Below the pieces are notes generated by a model. That model was not told the DNA's origin. It did not search any database and was given only the letters and a program-made list of their open reading frames with translations. This document shows, piece after piece, positions 35,454-44,159 of a stretch of DNA of 64,000 nt (position 1 is the stretch's first letter; each line of letters opens with the position of its first letter). Origin of the DNA: Mucilaginibacter aquaedulcis. GTDB lineage: Bacteria; Bacteroidota; Bacteroidia; Sphingobacteriales; Sphingobacteriaceae. The DNA lies in NCBI RefSeq assembly GCF_030409325.1, contig NZ_JAUFPR010000003.1:1-64000 (forward strand), given 5' to 3'. The position numbers and the translations under genes were made by a program.

Positions 35454-36641
35454 TTATTTTAAAATTTCAGTTACCTGGCCAGCACCTACTGTTCTGCCAC
35501 CTTCACGGATAGCGAAACGTAAGCCTTTTTCCATAGCGATAGCGTTGATCAATTTTACAGTGATGGTAACGTTGTCACCTGGCATAACCATTTCTACACC
35601 TTCGGCTAATGAAATCTCACCAGTTACGTCAGTTGTACGGAAATAGAATTGCGGACGGTATTTATTGAAGAATGGAGTGTGACGGCCACCTTCTGCTTTT
35701 GATAATACGTAAACTTCTGCTTTGAAGTCTGTGTGAGGAGTTACTGAACCTGGTTTGCAAATAACCATACCACGACGGATATCAGTTTTTTCAATACCAC
35801 GTAACAATAAACCTACGTTGTCACCTGCTTCACCACGGTCAAGGATCTTGCGGAACATCTCAACACCTGTTACGGTTGATTTTAAGTTCTCAGCACCCAT
35901 ACCTAAGATGTCAACTTGCTCACCAGAGTTGATTACACCACGCTCAATACGACCGGTAGCAACAGTACCACGACCAGTGATTGAGAATACGTCTTCAACC
36001 GGCATTAAGAAAGGAAGATCAGTTAAACGTGGAGGAATAGGGATGTAGCTATCTACAGCGTCCATAAGCTCCATGATTTTACCAACCCAGGTAGGATCGC
36101 CATTAAGACCACCCAATGCTGAACCTTGGATTACAGGGATATCATCACCTGGATATTCGTAGAATGATAATAATTCACGAATTTCCATTTCAACTAATTC
36201 TAATAATTCCGGATCATCAACCATGTCAACCTTGTTCATAAATACAACAAGTGCAGGTACACCTACCTGACGTGCTAACAGGATGTGTTCGCGGGTTTGT
36301 GGCATCGGACCGTCAGTAGCAGCAACAACAATGATTGCACCATCCATCTGAGCAGCACCAGTAACCATGTTTTTCACATAATCCGCGTGACCAGGACAGT
36401 CAACGTGTGCATAGTGACGGTTAGCTGTTGAATACTCAACGTGTGCTGTATTGATAGTGATACCACGTTCTTTTTCTTCAGGAGCTGAGTCAATTGAATC
36501 AAATGAACGAGCTTCTGATAAACCTGCATCAGCTAATACTTTAGTGATAGCTGCAGTAAGGGTTGTTTTGCCGTGGTCAACGTGACCGATTGTACCGATG
36601 TTTAAGTGCGGTTTACTGCGGTCAAACTTTTCTTTTGCCAT
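35454..36641 (-). CDS. tuf: Elongation factor Tu
   Basis: GTPase delivering aminoacyl-tRNA to the ribosome, 395 residues. G1 GHVDHGKTT, G3 DCPGH, G4 NKVD and G5 GSALG are all present, followed by the two beta-barrel domains ending VGAGQVTEIL. It lies downstream of four tRNA genes with no promoter of its own visible, so it is probably co-transcribed from the tRNA promoter at 37384-37412. Confidence 0.99.
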   Translation of the reverse strand: MAKEKFDRSKPHLNIGTIGHVDHGKTTLTAAITKVLADAGLSEARSFDSIDSAPEEKERGITINTAHVEYSTANRHYAHVDCPGHADYVKNMVTGAAQMDGAIIVVAATDGPMPQTREHILLARQVGVPALVVFMNKVDMVDDPELLELVEMEIRELLSFYEYPGDDIPVIQGSALGGLNGDPTWVGKIMELMDAVDSYIPIPPRLTDLPFLMPVEDVFSITGRGTVATGRIERGVINSGEQVDILGMGAENLKSTVTGVEMFRKILDRGEAGDNVGLLLRGIEKTDIRRGMVICKPGSVTPHTDFKAEVYVLSKAEGGRHTPFFNKYRPQFYFRTTDVTGEISLAEGVEMVMPGDNVTITVKLINAIAMEKGLRFAIREGGRTVGAGQVTEILK

Positions 36642-36702
36642 GATTTATTATTATTTGTAGGTTAATTTTATACTTAAAAATGTATTCTCTTTTATTCTAT
36701 TG

Positions 36703-36774
<72 letters not shown>

Positions 36775-36780
36775 TTATGT

Positions 36781-36850
36781 TTTGCTTTAGTTTGCAGTTG
36801 TCAGTTTTTAGTTTGCAGTTATTTACTGCTTACGGCCAACTGCCTACTGT
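36781..36850. repeat. TAGTTTGCAGTT word repeat between tRNA genes
   Basis: The tRNA-Gly to tRNA-Thr spacer reads TTTAGTTTGCAGTTGTCAG, then again TTTTTAGTTTGCAGTTATT, then degenerates into ACTGC/CTACTG words. TTTAGTTTGCAGTT is an exact duplicate about 20 bases apart. Confidence 0.6.
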
Positions 36851-36855
36851 AACCG

Positions 36856-36928
36856 AGCGGAAGACGAGGTTCGAACTCGCGACCTATAGCTTGGAAGGCT
36901 ATCGCTCTACCAACTGAGCTACTTCCGC
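36856..36928 (-). tRNA. tRNA-Gly (TCC)
   Basis: Seventy-three bases. Acceptor GCGGAAG/CTTCCGC, anticodon loop CTTCCAA with anticodon TCC, T arm GAGTTCGAACCTC. Confidence 0.96.
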
Positions 36929-36995
36929 TTATTTTAAATTCCAAAAACTAAACTCTAAACTCTAATGTGACTCAGAATTCAGAATTTAGTTTTAT
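36929..36995. repeat. CTAAACTCTAAACTCTAA word repeat between tRNA genes
   Basis: The tRNA-Tyr to tRNA-Gly spacer contains AACTAAACTCTAAACTCTAATG followed by CTCAGAATTCAGAATTTAG, two short-word repeats in a row. No gene or promoter is visible in it. Confidence 0.55.
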
Positions 36996-37010
36996 GCTGG
37001 AATTTTCCAG

Positions 37011-37091
37011 TGGGGGGAGAAGGATTCGAACCTTCGTAGCCGAAGCAACGGATTTACAGTCCGTCCCATTTGACCGCTCTGGTATCCCCCC
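37011..37091 (-). tRNA. tRNA-Tyr (GTA)
   Basis: Eighty-one bases with the long variable arm of class II tRNAs. Acceptor GGGGGGA/TCCCCCC, anticodon loop CTGTAAA with anticodon GTA, discriminator A. Confidence 0.96.
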
Positions 37092-37156
37092 ATTAGTTGA
37101 TTTCGGATTGGAAATGTCCAAGATTGAAGCTAAACACTTCTATCCGAAAAAAACTG

Positions 37157-37229
37157 AGCCTCCTATCGGGATCGAACCAATGACCTACTGATTACAAGTC
37201 AGTCGCTCTACCAGCTGAGCTAAGGAGGC
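37157..37229 (-). tRNA. tRNA-Thr (TGT)
   Basis: Seventy-three bases. Acceptor GCCTCCT/AGGAGGC, anticodon loop CTTGTAA with anticodon TGT, T stem ATTGG/CCGAT with one wobble pair. It is first in the Thr-Tyr-Gly-Thr-tuf order, the same as the E. coli thrU-tyrU-glyT-thrT-tufB operon. Confidence 0.95.
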
Positions 37230-37383
37230 TTATGTTTATTTACCTTTTCTTCTTTTCAAAACCTCAAGTGGCTTATCAAATTCGAGCGGCAAAACTAATA
37301 ACCTTTTTTATATTTTAAAGAACTATTTTTATAAAAGTTTTCCGGGGTATTTTACTACGCTGGCACCTCTCTGAAAGGGATTG

Positions 37384-37412
37384 CAAATCTACGAAAATTT
37401 TGTCCCGTGCAA
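37384..37412 (-). promoter_or_regulatory. Promoter of the tRNA-tuf operon
   Basis: Minus strand TTG (37412-37410), 18 bases, TAGATTTG (37391-37384), a full Bacteroidota promoter, followed by CAATCCC. It lies about 150 bases before the first tRNA. A second TAGTTTTG box (37297-37290) closer to the tRNA lacks a TTG and may be a secondary start. Confidence 0.8.
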
Positions 37413-37425
37413 AATTTTTTATCAA

Positions 37426-37458
37426 AAAAAATCGACAGGCTTCAAACCTGCCGATTTT
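37426..37458 (-). terminator. hpf terminator
   Basis: AAATCG-A-CAGG pairs with CCTG-C-CGATTT across a seven-base loop, with a T run on the minus strand. It separates hpf from the tRNA promoter only about 20 bases further on, so the two units are insulated. Confidence 0.85.
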
Positions 37459-37482
37459 TGGCTTAAAAACGCCGTTTTTATA

Positions 37483-37830
37483 TTAAAAATCGTCTTCTGC
37501 CGTCATCAGGATAGCCTTTTTGGCTGCAGCATCAGCGATTGTTTTCTTCTGTTTATGTTTTTCTATCTGCTTGCGCAGGCATTCAACTGCCAAATCAGTT
37601 GCTTCTTCAAAACTTTTACATTGCTCTTTTGCAAAAATCTGGTTTCCGGGAAGTAACAATTTAATTTCCGTTATCTTATTGGCCTCATCTTCCACATTCT
37701 CAAGCTTTAAGTAAACTTCACCACTAACTATCTGATCATAGAAAGTATCAAGTTTATCAACTTTTTTCTGAATAAAATCCAACAATTTCCTGTCTGCGGT
37801 AAAATGAATTGATTGCACTGTAATTTTCAT
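37483..37830 (-). CDS. hpf: Ribosome hibernation-promoting factor, short form
   Basis: A 115-residue protein of the HPF/RaiA (YfiA) family that binds the decoding site of idle 30S subunits. The N-terminus MKITVQSIHFTADRKLLDFIQKKVDKL and the NQIFAKEQCKSFEEATDLAVECLRKQIEKHK helix match the family; the C-terminal dimerisation domain of long HPF is absent. The ATG is preceded by AAAGGAGG with a four-base spacer. It sits 14 bases after xerC and downstream of rpsU, so all three are probably co-transcribed. Confidence 0.92.
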   Translation of the reverse strand: MKITVQSIHFTADRKLLDFIQKKVDKLDTFYDQIVSGEVYLKLENVEDEANKITEIKLLLPGNQIFAKEQCKSFEEATDLAVECLRKQIEKHKQKKTIADAAAKKAILMTAEDDF

Positions 37831-37834
37831 GTTT

Positions 37835-37842
37835 CCTCCTTT
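37835..37842 (-). promoter_or_regulatory. Strong Shine-Dalgarno of hpf
   Basis: Minus strand AAAGGAGG, complementary to the 16S 3' end, four bases (AAAC) before the hpf ATG. Confidence 0.8.
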
Positions 37843-37844
37843 GA

Positions 37845-38756
37845 TTACGCCTTTGGATGGGCTTGTTTGTAAATAGACTTTAATCTTTCAACTGAATTGT
37901 GTGTATAAATTTGGGTTGCGCTCAGATTGGCATGGCCCAAAAGTTCTTTGATTGAGTTTAAATCGGCACCTTCATTCAACAAGGTTGTTGCAAAAGTGTG
38001 CCGCAGTACGTGCGGGCTTTTCTTATTTTGGGTTGATATGTTGGAGAGGTATTTTTGCACTATTAAATATATTAGTTTCGGATAAGCATCAGCTCCTTTA
38101 GTTGTAACGATTAAAGCACCGGAATTGTTATGAAATTGTTGATTTTTCTTTAACTCCAGGTAATCACTCAGCAATATCCTAAGCTCGGTATTCATAGGAA
38201 TTATCCGTTCCTTATTTCGTTTACCCAATACCTTCAGGGTACCTTCATAATCGTTAATATCCTGATCTTTAAGGCCCAGCAGTTCGGCCAGACGCATACC
38301 AGTGCCAAACAGTATTTCAATTACCAGTTTATCGCGCTGGCCCGAGAAATCATCTGAAAATATTTCGCGGTTATCAAGCATTTGAGTAAGCTCGGTACTT
38401 TCTACCACTACCGGCAGGTTTTTGGGTGTTTTTTGTGATCGTATTTTTGATGTTGGGTTTTCGGAAATAACTCCCTCCTGCAACAAAAATTTAAAGTATT
38501 TACGCAGGGTAGCCATTTTACGATTTACAGAACGGGCAGTAAGCTTATTGCCCATGAGCTCAACCATCCAGTTACGGATGTCATGATGGCTTATTTGACT
38601 GGGGTGGGTAGTAGCTGGCTCCTGGCTTGTTTCCGGGCTTGCAGCATCGCTAAGGAAGAGCATGAACTGATCCAGATCTGATTGATAGGCTAATACTGTA
38701 TGGGGCGAGTATCGCTTTTCAAACTTAATGTACCGGATAAAACGCTCTGAAAACAT
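37845..38756 (-). CDS. xerC: Tyrosine recombinase XerC/XerD type
   Basis: A 303-residue site-specific recombinase that resolves chromosome dimers. The N-terminal SAM-like domain (RYSPHTVLAYQSDLDQF) and the catalytic set are visible: Arg in GTGMRLAELLGL, Lys in LGKRNKERIIP, HVLRHTFAT with His and Arg, LGHANLSATQIYTH with His and the Tyr nucleophile. I prefer the start at 38756 (MFSERFIRYI) over 38777. Its position between rpsU and hpf is the usual one for a housekeeping Xer protein in this phylum, not a phage integrase. Whether it is XerC or XerD cannot be settled here. Confidence 0.92.
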   Translation of the reverse strand: MFSERFIRYIKFEKRYSPHTVLAYQSDLDQFMLFLSDAASPETSQEPATTHPSQISHHDIRNWMVELMGNKLTARSVNRKMATLRKYFKFLLQEGVISENPTSKIRSQKTPKNLPVVVESTELTQMLDNREIFSDDFSGQRDKLVIEILFGTGMRLAELLGLKDQDINDYEGTLKVLGKRNKERIIPMNTELRILLSDYLELKKNQQFHNNSGALIVTTKGADAYPKLIYLIVQKYLSNISTQNKKSPHVLRHTFATTLLNEGADLNSIKELLGHANLSATQIYTHNSVERLKSIYKQAHPKA

Positions 38757-38842
38757 AAAAACTATTTGAACATCCAAGAATATGAATGTACAAATAGTTT
38801 TAATATAGTGTTAAGAAATCTGAAAAATTCTTTTAAAAAGAA

Positions 38843-39034
38843 TTAAACGGTTTCTAAGTTCATATTTTGCTTGTAGATGGCATGTTTAACAACATGACGA
38901 CGAGTTACAGATTTTTTTTCGAATGCCTGACGGCTGCGAAGTTCTCTTAATACACCTGTTTTCTCAAATTTCTTTTTGAAGCGTTTCAATGCTTTGTCTA
39001 ATGATTCGCCTTCTTTAACGTTGATAATGATCAT
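38843..39034 (-). CDS. rpsU: Ribosomal protein bS21
   Basis: A 63-residue small-subunit protein, starting MIIINVKEGESLDKALKRFKKKF and ending in a basic region (SVTRRHVVKHAIYKQ). The start at 39034 is chosen over an ORF extension to 39067 because a strong Shine-Dalgarno (AAAGGAGG) lies upstream of 39034 and the protein then matches the family start. In Bacteroidota ribosomes bS21 helps to hide the anti-Shine-Dalgarno, so a strong site before its own gene is consistent with autoregulation. A complete promoter lies just upstream. Confidence 0.97.
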   Translation of the reverse strand: MIIINVKEGESLDKALKRFKKKFEKTGVLRELRSRQAFEKKSVTRRHVVKHAIYKQNMNLETV

Positions 39035-39046
39035 GATTCCTAAATA

Positions 39047-39054
39047 CCTCCTTT
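39047..39054 (-). promoter_or_regulatory. Strong Shine-Dalgarno of rpsU
   Basis: Minus strand AAAGGAGG, 12 bases before the rpsU ATG and within a few bases of the predicted transcript start. Known for Bacteroidota: bS21 contributes to sequestering the anti-Shine-Dalgarno, and rpsU itself keeps a Shine-Dalgarno, giving feedback. Confidence 0.85.
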
Positions 39055-39064
39055 CAAGGGAGGG

Positions 39065-39094
39065 CAAAACTACGCAGAATTATTTGAATATCAA
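39065..39094 (-). promoter_or_regulatory. rpsU promoter
   Basis: Minus strand TTG (39094-39092), 19 bases, TAGTTTTG (39072-39065), then CCCTCCC. The predicted start leaves a leader of only about 25 bases that begins at the Shine-Dalgarno. Confidence 0.8.
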
Positions 39095-39147
39095 ATACAA
39101 ATTCACAATTTTAGTTATTAAACCTCCCCTATCCTAAAATCATTCAT

Positions 39148-39184
39148 AAAACAAAGGCCACCTTTGCGGGGTGGCCTTTGTTTT
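39148..39184 (-). terminator. susCD terminator
   Basis: A perfect 15-bp stem AAAACAAAGGCCACC (39148-39162) with GGTGGCCTTTGTTTT (39170-39184), seven-base loop, lying after the SusD-like gene. Confidence 0.93.
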
Positions 39185-39205
39185 ATACTATAATATATAG
39201 ATATA

Positions 39206-40702
39206 TTATTTTTTATCCCAGTACATCCTGGTATCCAAAGCGTCCGGACCCTGACGGCCAATTACTGTTTGGTAATTAGCTTTGTTTTGATCGATCTCTG
39301 TTTGAGGATACTGCTGTCTGCGCGGAATGAACTGGTTAGGGCTCAATGATCCCGGAACCGGGTCAAGCAGCTTAGGTAAGCCTGTTCTGCGGTATTCTGC
39401 CCATGTTTCCCATCCATCGCTCAGGAAGCCTGCAATCCACTTCTGTAACATGATCTGATCCATGGCAGTACTTGCAGAGAACTTAACCGCATCCTGTGCT
39501 ATATAAGCAGCGGCATCGGTACCGTTGATGCTGTTTTGAGCCAAAGATGCAGTGATACCTTTATTATAGAAATCGGCAGCTGCATTATCGCCACCAGAGA
39601 TCCAGCCAAGGTGAGCGGCTTCTGCCTGTGCAAATAATATCTGCGCGTATGAAGTCCATACAGATGGTGAGTTTTGGCTTGAGTAAGCCTCACCAATTTG
39701 AGATACCGTACCCGGTTTATCTCTTGTACCAATTTTGTATGATTTTAACGCACCACCGTAAGTTCCGTAAGGTAAGCCTACATAAGTACCATCAACAGTT
39801 GGCGCAACATAAGCGGTTAAGCGCGGATCTTTTAATCCTTGCAGTGTGTTAACCATTAAACTGCTCACCGCGTAATCATAACGGTTACGGTAGTTATTGA
39901 AGTAAGGGTTTTCATTAGTTTGTGCTGCCAGGTATTTATAAGTTGCATTATCATCGTTAGAGGTCATTAAACCTGCAGCTACGGCTTTTGCAAACTCTGC
40001 ACGGCCGGTAGTTGGGTCAACTTTAGAAAGCCTTAACGCCATGATAGCATGTAATGAGTTGGCCCAGCGTTTCCATTTACCGCTATCACCATTAAACAAA
40101 ATATCGGCACCAGCATCCAGGTCGCCTTTGCTGTCAAACTGCTGCTGAGCCTGGTCAAGCTCTTTTATTAAACCCGCATATACATCCTTTTGGGCGTCAA
40201 ATGCAGGTGAAAAATTTGCAGCACCGCTTAATGCCTGGCTGTAAGGAATATCGCCCCACCTATCGGTTATAGTTAAATACACGAAAGCGGTAAGGATACG
40301 TGCTGCAGCTATCTGATTGTTATTTGATCCAAACCTGGTAACAATAGATTGATTTTTTTTAACAGGATCTGTATTTACAGCAATTACGGTTTTTAGGTCG
40401 GTTAACGGCCCTGTGTAATATGACTGGTAATCATATTGCTTTAATGAGAATAATGACTCGTTGGTATATTGCGTTTCGGCAATGTATTGAGAATATAACT
40501 CACCAGTAAACGAGTTGATGTTTGTTCCAGCGCCGCTACCATTAATACCACCTACTGCCTGGATAGCACTGGTAAGCATAAAACCCGAAACAGCATTAGG
40601 CGATTGATTAGGGCTCACATTCACATCTCCCCCCACTTTGCAGGAAGACAGTATGATCATACCAGCCCCTACAATATATTTATTTATATATGATTTTTTC
40701 AT
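39206..40702 (-). CDS. SusD/RagB-like nutrient-binding lipoprotein
   Basis: A surface lipoprotein of about 498 residues with a lipobox (MIILSSCKVGG) after a short signal. The alpha-helical TPR-like body has the family markers QIAAARILTAFVYLTITDRWGDIPYSQAL and SVWTSYAQILFAQAEAAHLGW. Together with the TonB-dependent SusC-like channel encoded immediately upstream it would form a lid-and-barrel transporter. The start at 40702 (MKKSYINKY) fits a signal peptide better than 40720. The substrate cannot be deduced because no degradative enzymes accompany the pair. Confidence 0.9.
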   Translation of the reverse strand: MKKSYINKYIVGAGMIILSSCKVGGDVNVSPNQSPNAVSGFMLTSAIQAVGGINGSGAGTNINSFTGELYSQYIAETQYTNESLFSLKQYDYQSYYTGPLTDLKTVIAVNTDPVKKNQSIVTRFGSNNNQIAAARILTAFVYLTITDRWGDIPYSQALSGAANFSPAFDAQKDVYAGLIKELDQAQQQFDSKGDLDAGADILFNGDSGKWKRWANSLHAIMALRLSKVDPTTGRAEFAKAVAAGLMTSNDDNATYKYLAAQTNENPYFNNYRNRYDYAVSSLMVNTLQGLKDPRLTAYVAPTVDGTYVGLPYGTYGGALKSYKIGTRDKPGTVSQIGEAYSSQNSPSVWTSYAQILFAQAEAAHLGWISGGDNAAADFYNKGITASLAQNSINGTDAAAYIAQDAVKFSASTAMDQIMLQKWIAGFLSDGWETWAEYRRTGLPKLLDPVPGSLSPNQFIPRRQQYPQTEIDQNKANYQTVIGRQGPDALDTRMYWDKK

Positions 40703-40721
40703 GATTTTTCTTTTGAACAAA

Positions 40722-43700
40722 TTAGAATGTTAGCTTAATGTTGAATCCTAAGTTTCTGGTATTTGGCAACTGACCGCCTTCATAAAATGAGCTTTGCAGT
40801 TGTGATGGGTCTACACCTTTAACCTTTGAATAAATCATCCATGGGTTTTGGGTTGTTATACCAAAATAAGCTGTTTGGAAAGGCAGCCTGCCTAACATTT
40901 TTTTAGGGAACGAATAACCAATGCTCACCTCTCTTAATTTTATATAAGTAGCGTCAAAAGTGTATTTCTCCCAAATTTGGCTGTAAACCTGCTCATACAA
41001 TTGCTGAGTTTCTACATAAGTAGTGTTCGGGGTGCCATCCTGATGCACACCGGCAACTAAAGTACCGCCACCATCGGCAACAGCATTACGTTTAGGATTT
41101 CCTTTAGCATTGTTGCCTACTGTTTCCAGGGCTAAACCAGAGCCATTTAAATTTTGTTGGGTTATAGATACAAAACGGCCTCCTTTTTGAAAATCAAGGG
41201 AGAAAGCTAAAATGAATCCTTTATAGTTAAATGAGTTGGTAAAACCACCGGTGTAATCAGGCAGCATGCTTCCTAAATTCACAGTGTTGTTTACAATAGG
41301 CATACCTGAAGCATCAACTACAATATTACCGCTCTTATCACGTGTAAAACCAGAACCCACAATTTGACCATATGACTGGTTTAGCACACCGTTAACACTG
41401 AAGCTTGGTGAACCCACAAAGCCAAAGCTTTTTGCACCGGCTGCCTGGTCTCCACCTGATAAGCCATAACCACCCAGGCCGTCAGGAGCTACCTGCAGGC
41501 TGTTTATACCCGGATAAATTGATATAACCTTGTTGCGGTTAAAGGAGATGTTGAAATCAGCATTCCAGGTAAAATCTTTTGATTTTACAGGTGTTCCGCC
41601 AAGGCTTAACTCAATACCATGATTTTTAATGGCGCCGGCGTTAACTACAGCGGTTGAATAACCTGAGGTTCCGTTAACAGGTAATGAAAGGATCTGATCT
41701 TTAGTATTACGGGTGTAGTAGTTAAAATCAAATTTGATCCTGTCTTTTATAAAATGCAACTCCGTACCTATTTCATAAGCAGTTGAAAGCGAAGGCTTCA
41801 AGTTAGGGTTATATAAGGTATTCGGTACGTTTTGCACAGGCGAACCACCATAAGGTGTAGTGCTTGTAGCATAAGTGCTGTAAATTTGATAGATAGGCGC
41901 ATCTGAACCCGTTTTAGCGGCCGAAACCCTTAATTTACCAAAGGTAAAGATGTCGTTCTTAGGCATCAGTTCTGAAAAAACGAATGAGCCTGATAAACCA
42001 CCATACCAGTATGAGTTATTGTTTACCGGTAATGTAGATGATTTATCATTACGTACGTTGAAATCAAGATATAAGAAATCCTTATAGCCTAATGAAGTAT
42101 ATCCGTAGTAGCTGTTTACTCTTTTGATACCATTGTAGCTGAATGCAGTTGCAGGGTCAACAGAGTTGCTCAGGGTATACAGGTCTGGTATAGCTAAACC
42201 ACCGTTAGTGTTACCTTTGGTGTAACGGTACCTATCCTGAAGTGTTTCTGCATATAAACCTGCTTTTACAGACAAATTATTGAATGCGTGGTTGTATGAT
42301 AAGCTTCCTACATAATCATTCTCTTTGTAGGTGTACTGGCTTTGCAAGTATGAATCCGGGTTTAAGGTTCCTGAACCAACTTGTGAATTATCATCCCTGT
42401 TCAAAAGATCCTCACGGGCAATAAATGCCAGGGTCAGATCCTTAGTAAAGCTGTAAGCTGCAGTGATGTTACCAAATACACGGTTGCTGTTTGATTTGCT
42501 GGTGTTTACGTAAGCCTCAGTATACGGGTTATCCCAGTAGTGAGGAGTTACATCATCCGGACCGGTAATGTTCCATGAAGTGAATGTACCATCAGCTCTG
42601 CGGTAGTTTTTCAACTGATCCATTTCAACATCCCTGTGAAACCATTGGTTGAATGAACCTGCAGTTTGCTTTCCGTAATCTTCCTGAGGAATGTTGTTTG
42701 AATTGATCTGAGAGAAGTTGATGTTAGTGCTTACTGTTAACTTCTTGGTTAACTTAAGCTCACCGTTTACACCAATGTTGTTACGTTTCTGATCGCTGTT
42801 TGGAGTAATACCGGTACGATCGATATTGGTGTAAGATACCCTCAAATTGTAGTTATCCGCAGCTTTTGAAAACGCCGCATTGGTATTGAAGGTTACACCT
42901 GTGTTGTAAAAATCACGAACGTTGTTAGGCTGGGCCACAAACGGTTTCAATTTACCATAACCTGGGTTTGTTGGATCCCAGAAATACCATGGTGCATACA
43001 GCGTACCATCCATTTTAGGACCCCAGCTTTCGTCAACACCGTAGTCATAATATTTTACGCCATTGAAATTTGCATTGGTTTCAGGAGATGAGCCTGCTTT
43101 GTATGTGTAGGTATTCCAGTCAAGGCTTGTACCGCCGCCGTATTCATTCTGATAATCTGGCAATTGATAAACTTTTTCAAAAGTTGTTGATTGGTTTATA
43201 GAAACGCCAACACCTTTATCAACACCTTTTTTAAGCGTGATAACTACCGCGCCTTCAGAAGCACGCTGACCGTAAAGCGCTGTTGCAGCTGGGCCTTTCA
43301 AAACGGTTAATGACTCAATATCATCATTATTCACAGCATTAGGATCGGTAATAACACCATTAACCACGTAAATTGGGTTACCGCCTGATAGTGAGTTAAC
43401 ACCACGAATACGAATGGTTGATGTACCGAATTTTGCACCCGAACCACCCAATACCTGTACACCTGCAATTTTACCAGCCAAAGCTGTATTCAGGTCAGAT
43501 TGTTTGGTTACGGTAAGGTCATCGCCTTTTACCGCCTGGGCAGCATAACCCAATGATTTTTGCTGACGGGAAATACCTAATGCAGTAACAACCACCTCAT
43601 TTAAGCCATGAGCGGCGGGCTGCATCACCACATTAATTGCGGTTTTACCGGCAATTTGAACTTCCTGTGCATTATAGCCTATGAAGCTGAATACCAATGT

Positions 43701-43907
43701 GCCATTGGCCGGAATACTTAACGAGTATTTACCATCGGCATTGGTTTGGGTACCAGTAGTTGTACCTTTTAATTTAACGGTTACGCCGGGAAGCGGCAAC
43801 CCATCCTCTTTCGCAGTTACCGCACCACCTACGGTATGATTTTGCGCATATAGCTGAGAAATAGCCATAAAGAAAGTGCACAAAATAAGTAGTAAACTTT
43901 TTTTCAT
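40722..43907 (-). CDS. SusC/RagA-family TonB-dependent outer-membrane receptor
   Basis: A 1061-residue outer-membrane transporter with a signal peptide (ends LYAQ), an N-terminal carboxypeptidase-like/CNA-type beta-sandwich (GLPLPGVTVKLKGTTTGTQTNADGKYS), a TonB box-like NEVVVTALG, a plug domain (LAGKIAGVQV, IRIRGVNSL, PIYVVNGV) and a beta-barrel ending in an aromatic strand (FNIKLTF). The stop nearly abuts the SusD-like gene. A strong promoter lies 31-60 bases upstream. Confidence 0.95.
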   Translation of the reverse strand: MKKSLLLILCTFFMAISQLYAQNHTVGGAVTAKEDGLPLPGVTVKLKGTTTGTQTNADGKYSLSIPANGTLVFSFIGYNAQEVQIAGKTAINVVMQPAAHGLNEVVVTALGISRQQKSLGYAAQAVKGDDLTVTKQSDLNTALAGKIAGVQVLGGSGAKFGTSTIRIRGVNSLSGGNPIYVVNGVITDPNAVNNDDIESLTVLKGPAATALYGQRASEGAVVITLKKGVDKGVGVSINQSTTFEKVYQLPDYQNEYGGGTSLDWNTYTYKAGSSPETNANFNGVKYYDYGVDESWGPKMDGTLYAPWYFWDPTNPGYGKLKPFVAQPNNVRDFYNTGVTFNTNAAFSKAADNYNLRVSYTNIDRTGITPNSDQKRNNIGVNGELKLTKKLTVSTNINFSQINSNNIPQEDYGKQTAGSFNQWFHRDVEMDQLKNYRRADGTFTSWNITGPDDVTPHYWDNPYTEAYVNTSKSNSNRVFGNITAAYSFTKDLTLAFIAREDLLNRDDNSQVGSGTLNPDSYLQSQYTYKENDYVGSLSYNHAFNNLSVKAGLYAETLQDRYRYTKGNTNGGLAIPDLYTLSNSVDPATAFSYNGIKRVNSYYGYTSLGYKDFLYLDFNVRNDKSSTLPVNNNSYWYGGLSGSFVFSELMPKNDIFTFGKLRVSAAKTGSDAPIYQIYSTYATSTTPYGGSPVQNVPNTLYNPNLKPSLSTAYEIGTELHFIKDRIKFDFNYYTRNTKDQILSLPVNGTSGYSTAVVNAGAIKNHGIELSLGGTPVKSKDFTWNADFNISFNRNKVISIYPGINSLQVAPDGLGGYGLSGGDQAAGAKSFGFVGSPSFSVNGVLNQSYGQIVGSGFTRDKSGNIVVDASGMPIVNNTVNLGSMLPDYTGGFTNSFNYKGFILAFSLDFQKGGRFVSITQQNLNGSGLALETVGNNAKGNPKRNAVADGGGTLVAGVHQDGTPNTTYVETQQLYEQVYSQIWEKYTFDATYIKLREVSIGYSFPKKMLGRLPFQTAYFGITTQNPWMIYSKVKGVDPSQLQSSFYEGGQLPNTRNLGFNIKLTF

Positions 43908-43937
43908 TTAAAAGAACTTAGTTATTAGTTAAGCGGG

Positions 43938-43967
43938 CAAAACTAAACGCAGAGTTCATTAAAACAA
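43938..43967 (-). promoter_or_regulatory. susC promoter
   Basis: Minus strand TTG (43967-43965), 19 bases, TAGTTTTG (43945-43938), then CCCGC. Full match to the Bacteroidota consensus and well placed for the SusC-like gene. Confidence 0.75.
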
Positions 43968-44039
43968 ATAAAGTTTTGTAATATTTCTCTGACAAAACTT
44001 TTTGTTAACTATTAAGAATTTTTTCTTTTACTTCGCACC

Positions 44040-44159
44040 CTCAAACCGAATTTTATTCTGTTTGAAGACAGTCTTAGACTTCGGTCAGTTAATAATAAGA
44101 CAGTTAATTCAGTTAATTATAACGGGGAAAATACGCGAGGTATCTTCCCCGTTTTTTTT
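44040..44159 (+). ncRNA. Candidate small RNA upstream of susC
   Basis: A plus-strand Rho-independent terminator (44121-44159) has no plus-strand gene before it back to 2809. The 80-120 bases in front have no ORF, but include AAGAC-A-GTCTT and the CAGTTAAT repeats. A weak promoter-like TTACTTCGCACCC (44028-44040) resembles other start regions here. It runs divergently from susC, a setting where regulatory RNAs are known in Bacteroides. The 5' end is a guess. Confidence 0.4.
44121..44159 (+). terminator. Orphan plus-strand terminator
   Basis: AACGGGGAA (44121-44129) pairs with TTCCCCGTT (44145-44153), with an inner ATAC/GTAT stem, then eight T. On the minus strand the sequence after the stem is not T-rich, so it works only in the plus direction. 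Confidence 0.85.

Noticed and set aside
37845..38756. Tyrosine recombinase as a sign of an integrated element
   Set aside because: Although near tRNA genes, it sits in the standard rpsU-xerC-hpf order and no attachment repeats or phage genes are seen.
39206..43907. SusC/SusD pair as a full polysaccharide utilisation locus
   Set aside because: No glycoside hydrolase, lyase, sulfatase or regulator accompanies it in the window.
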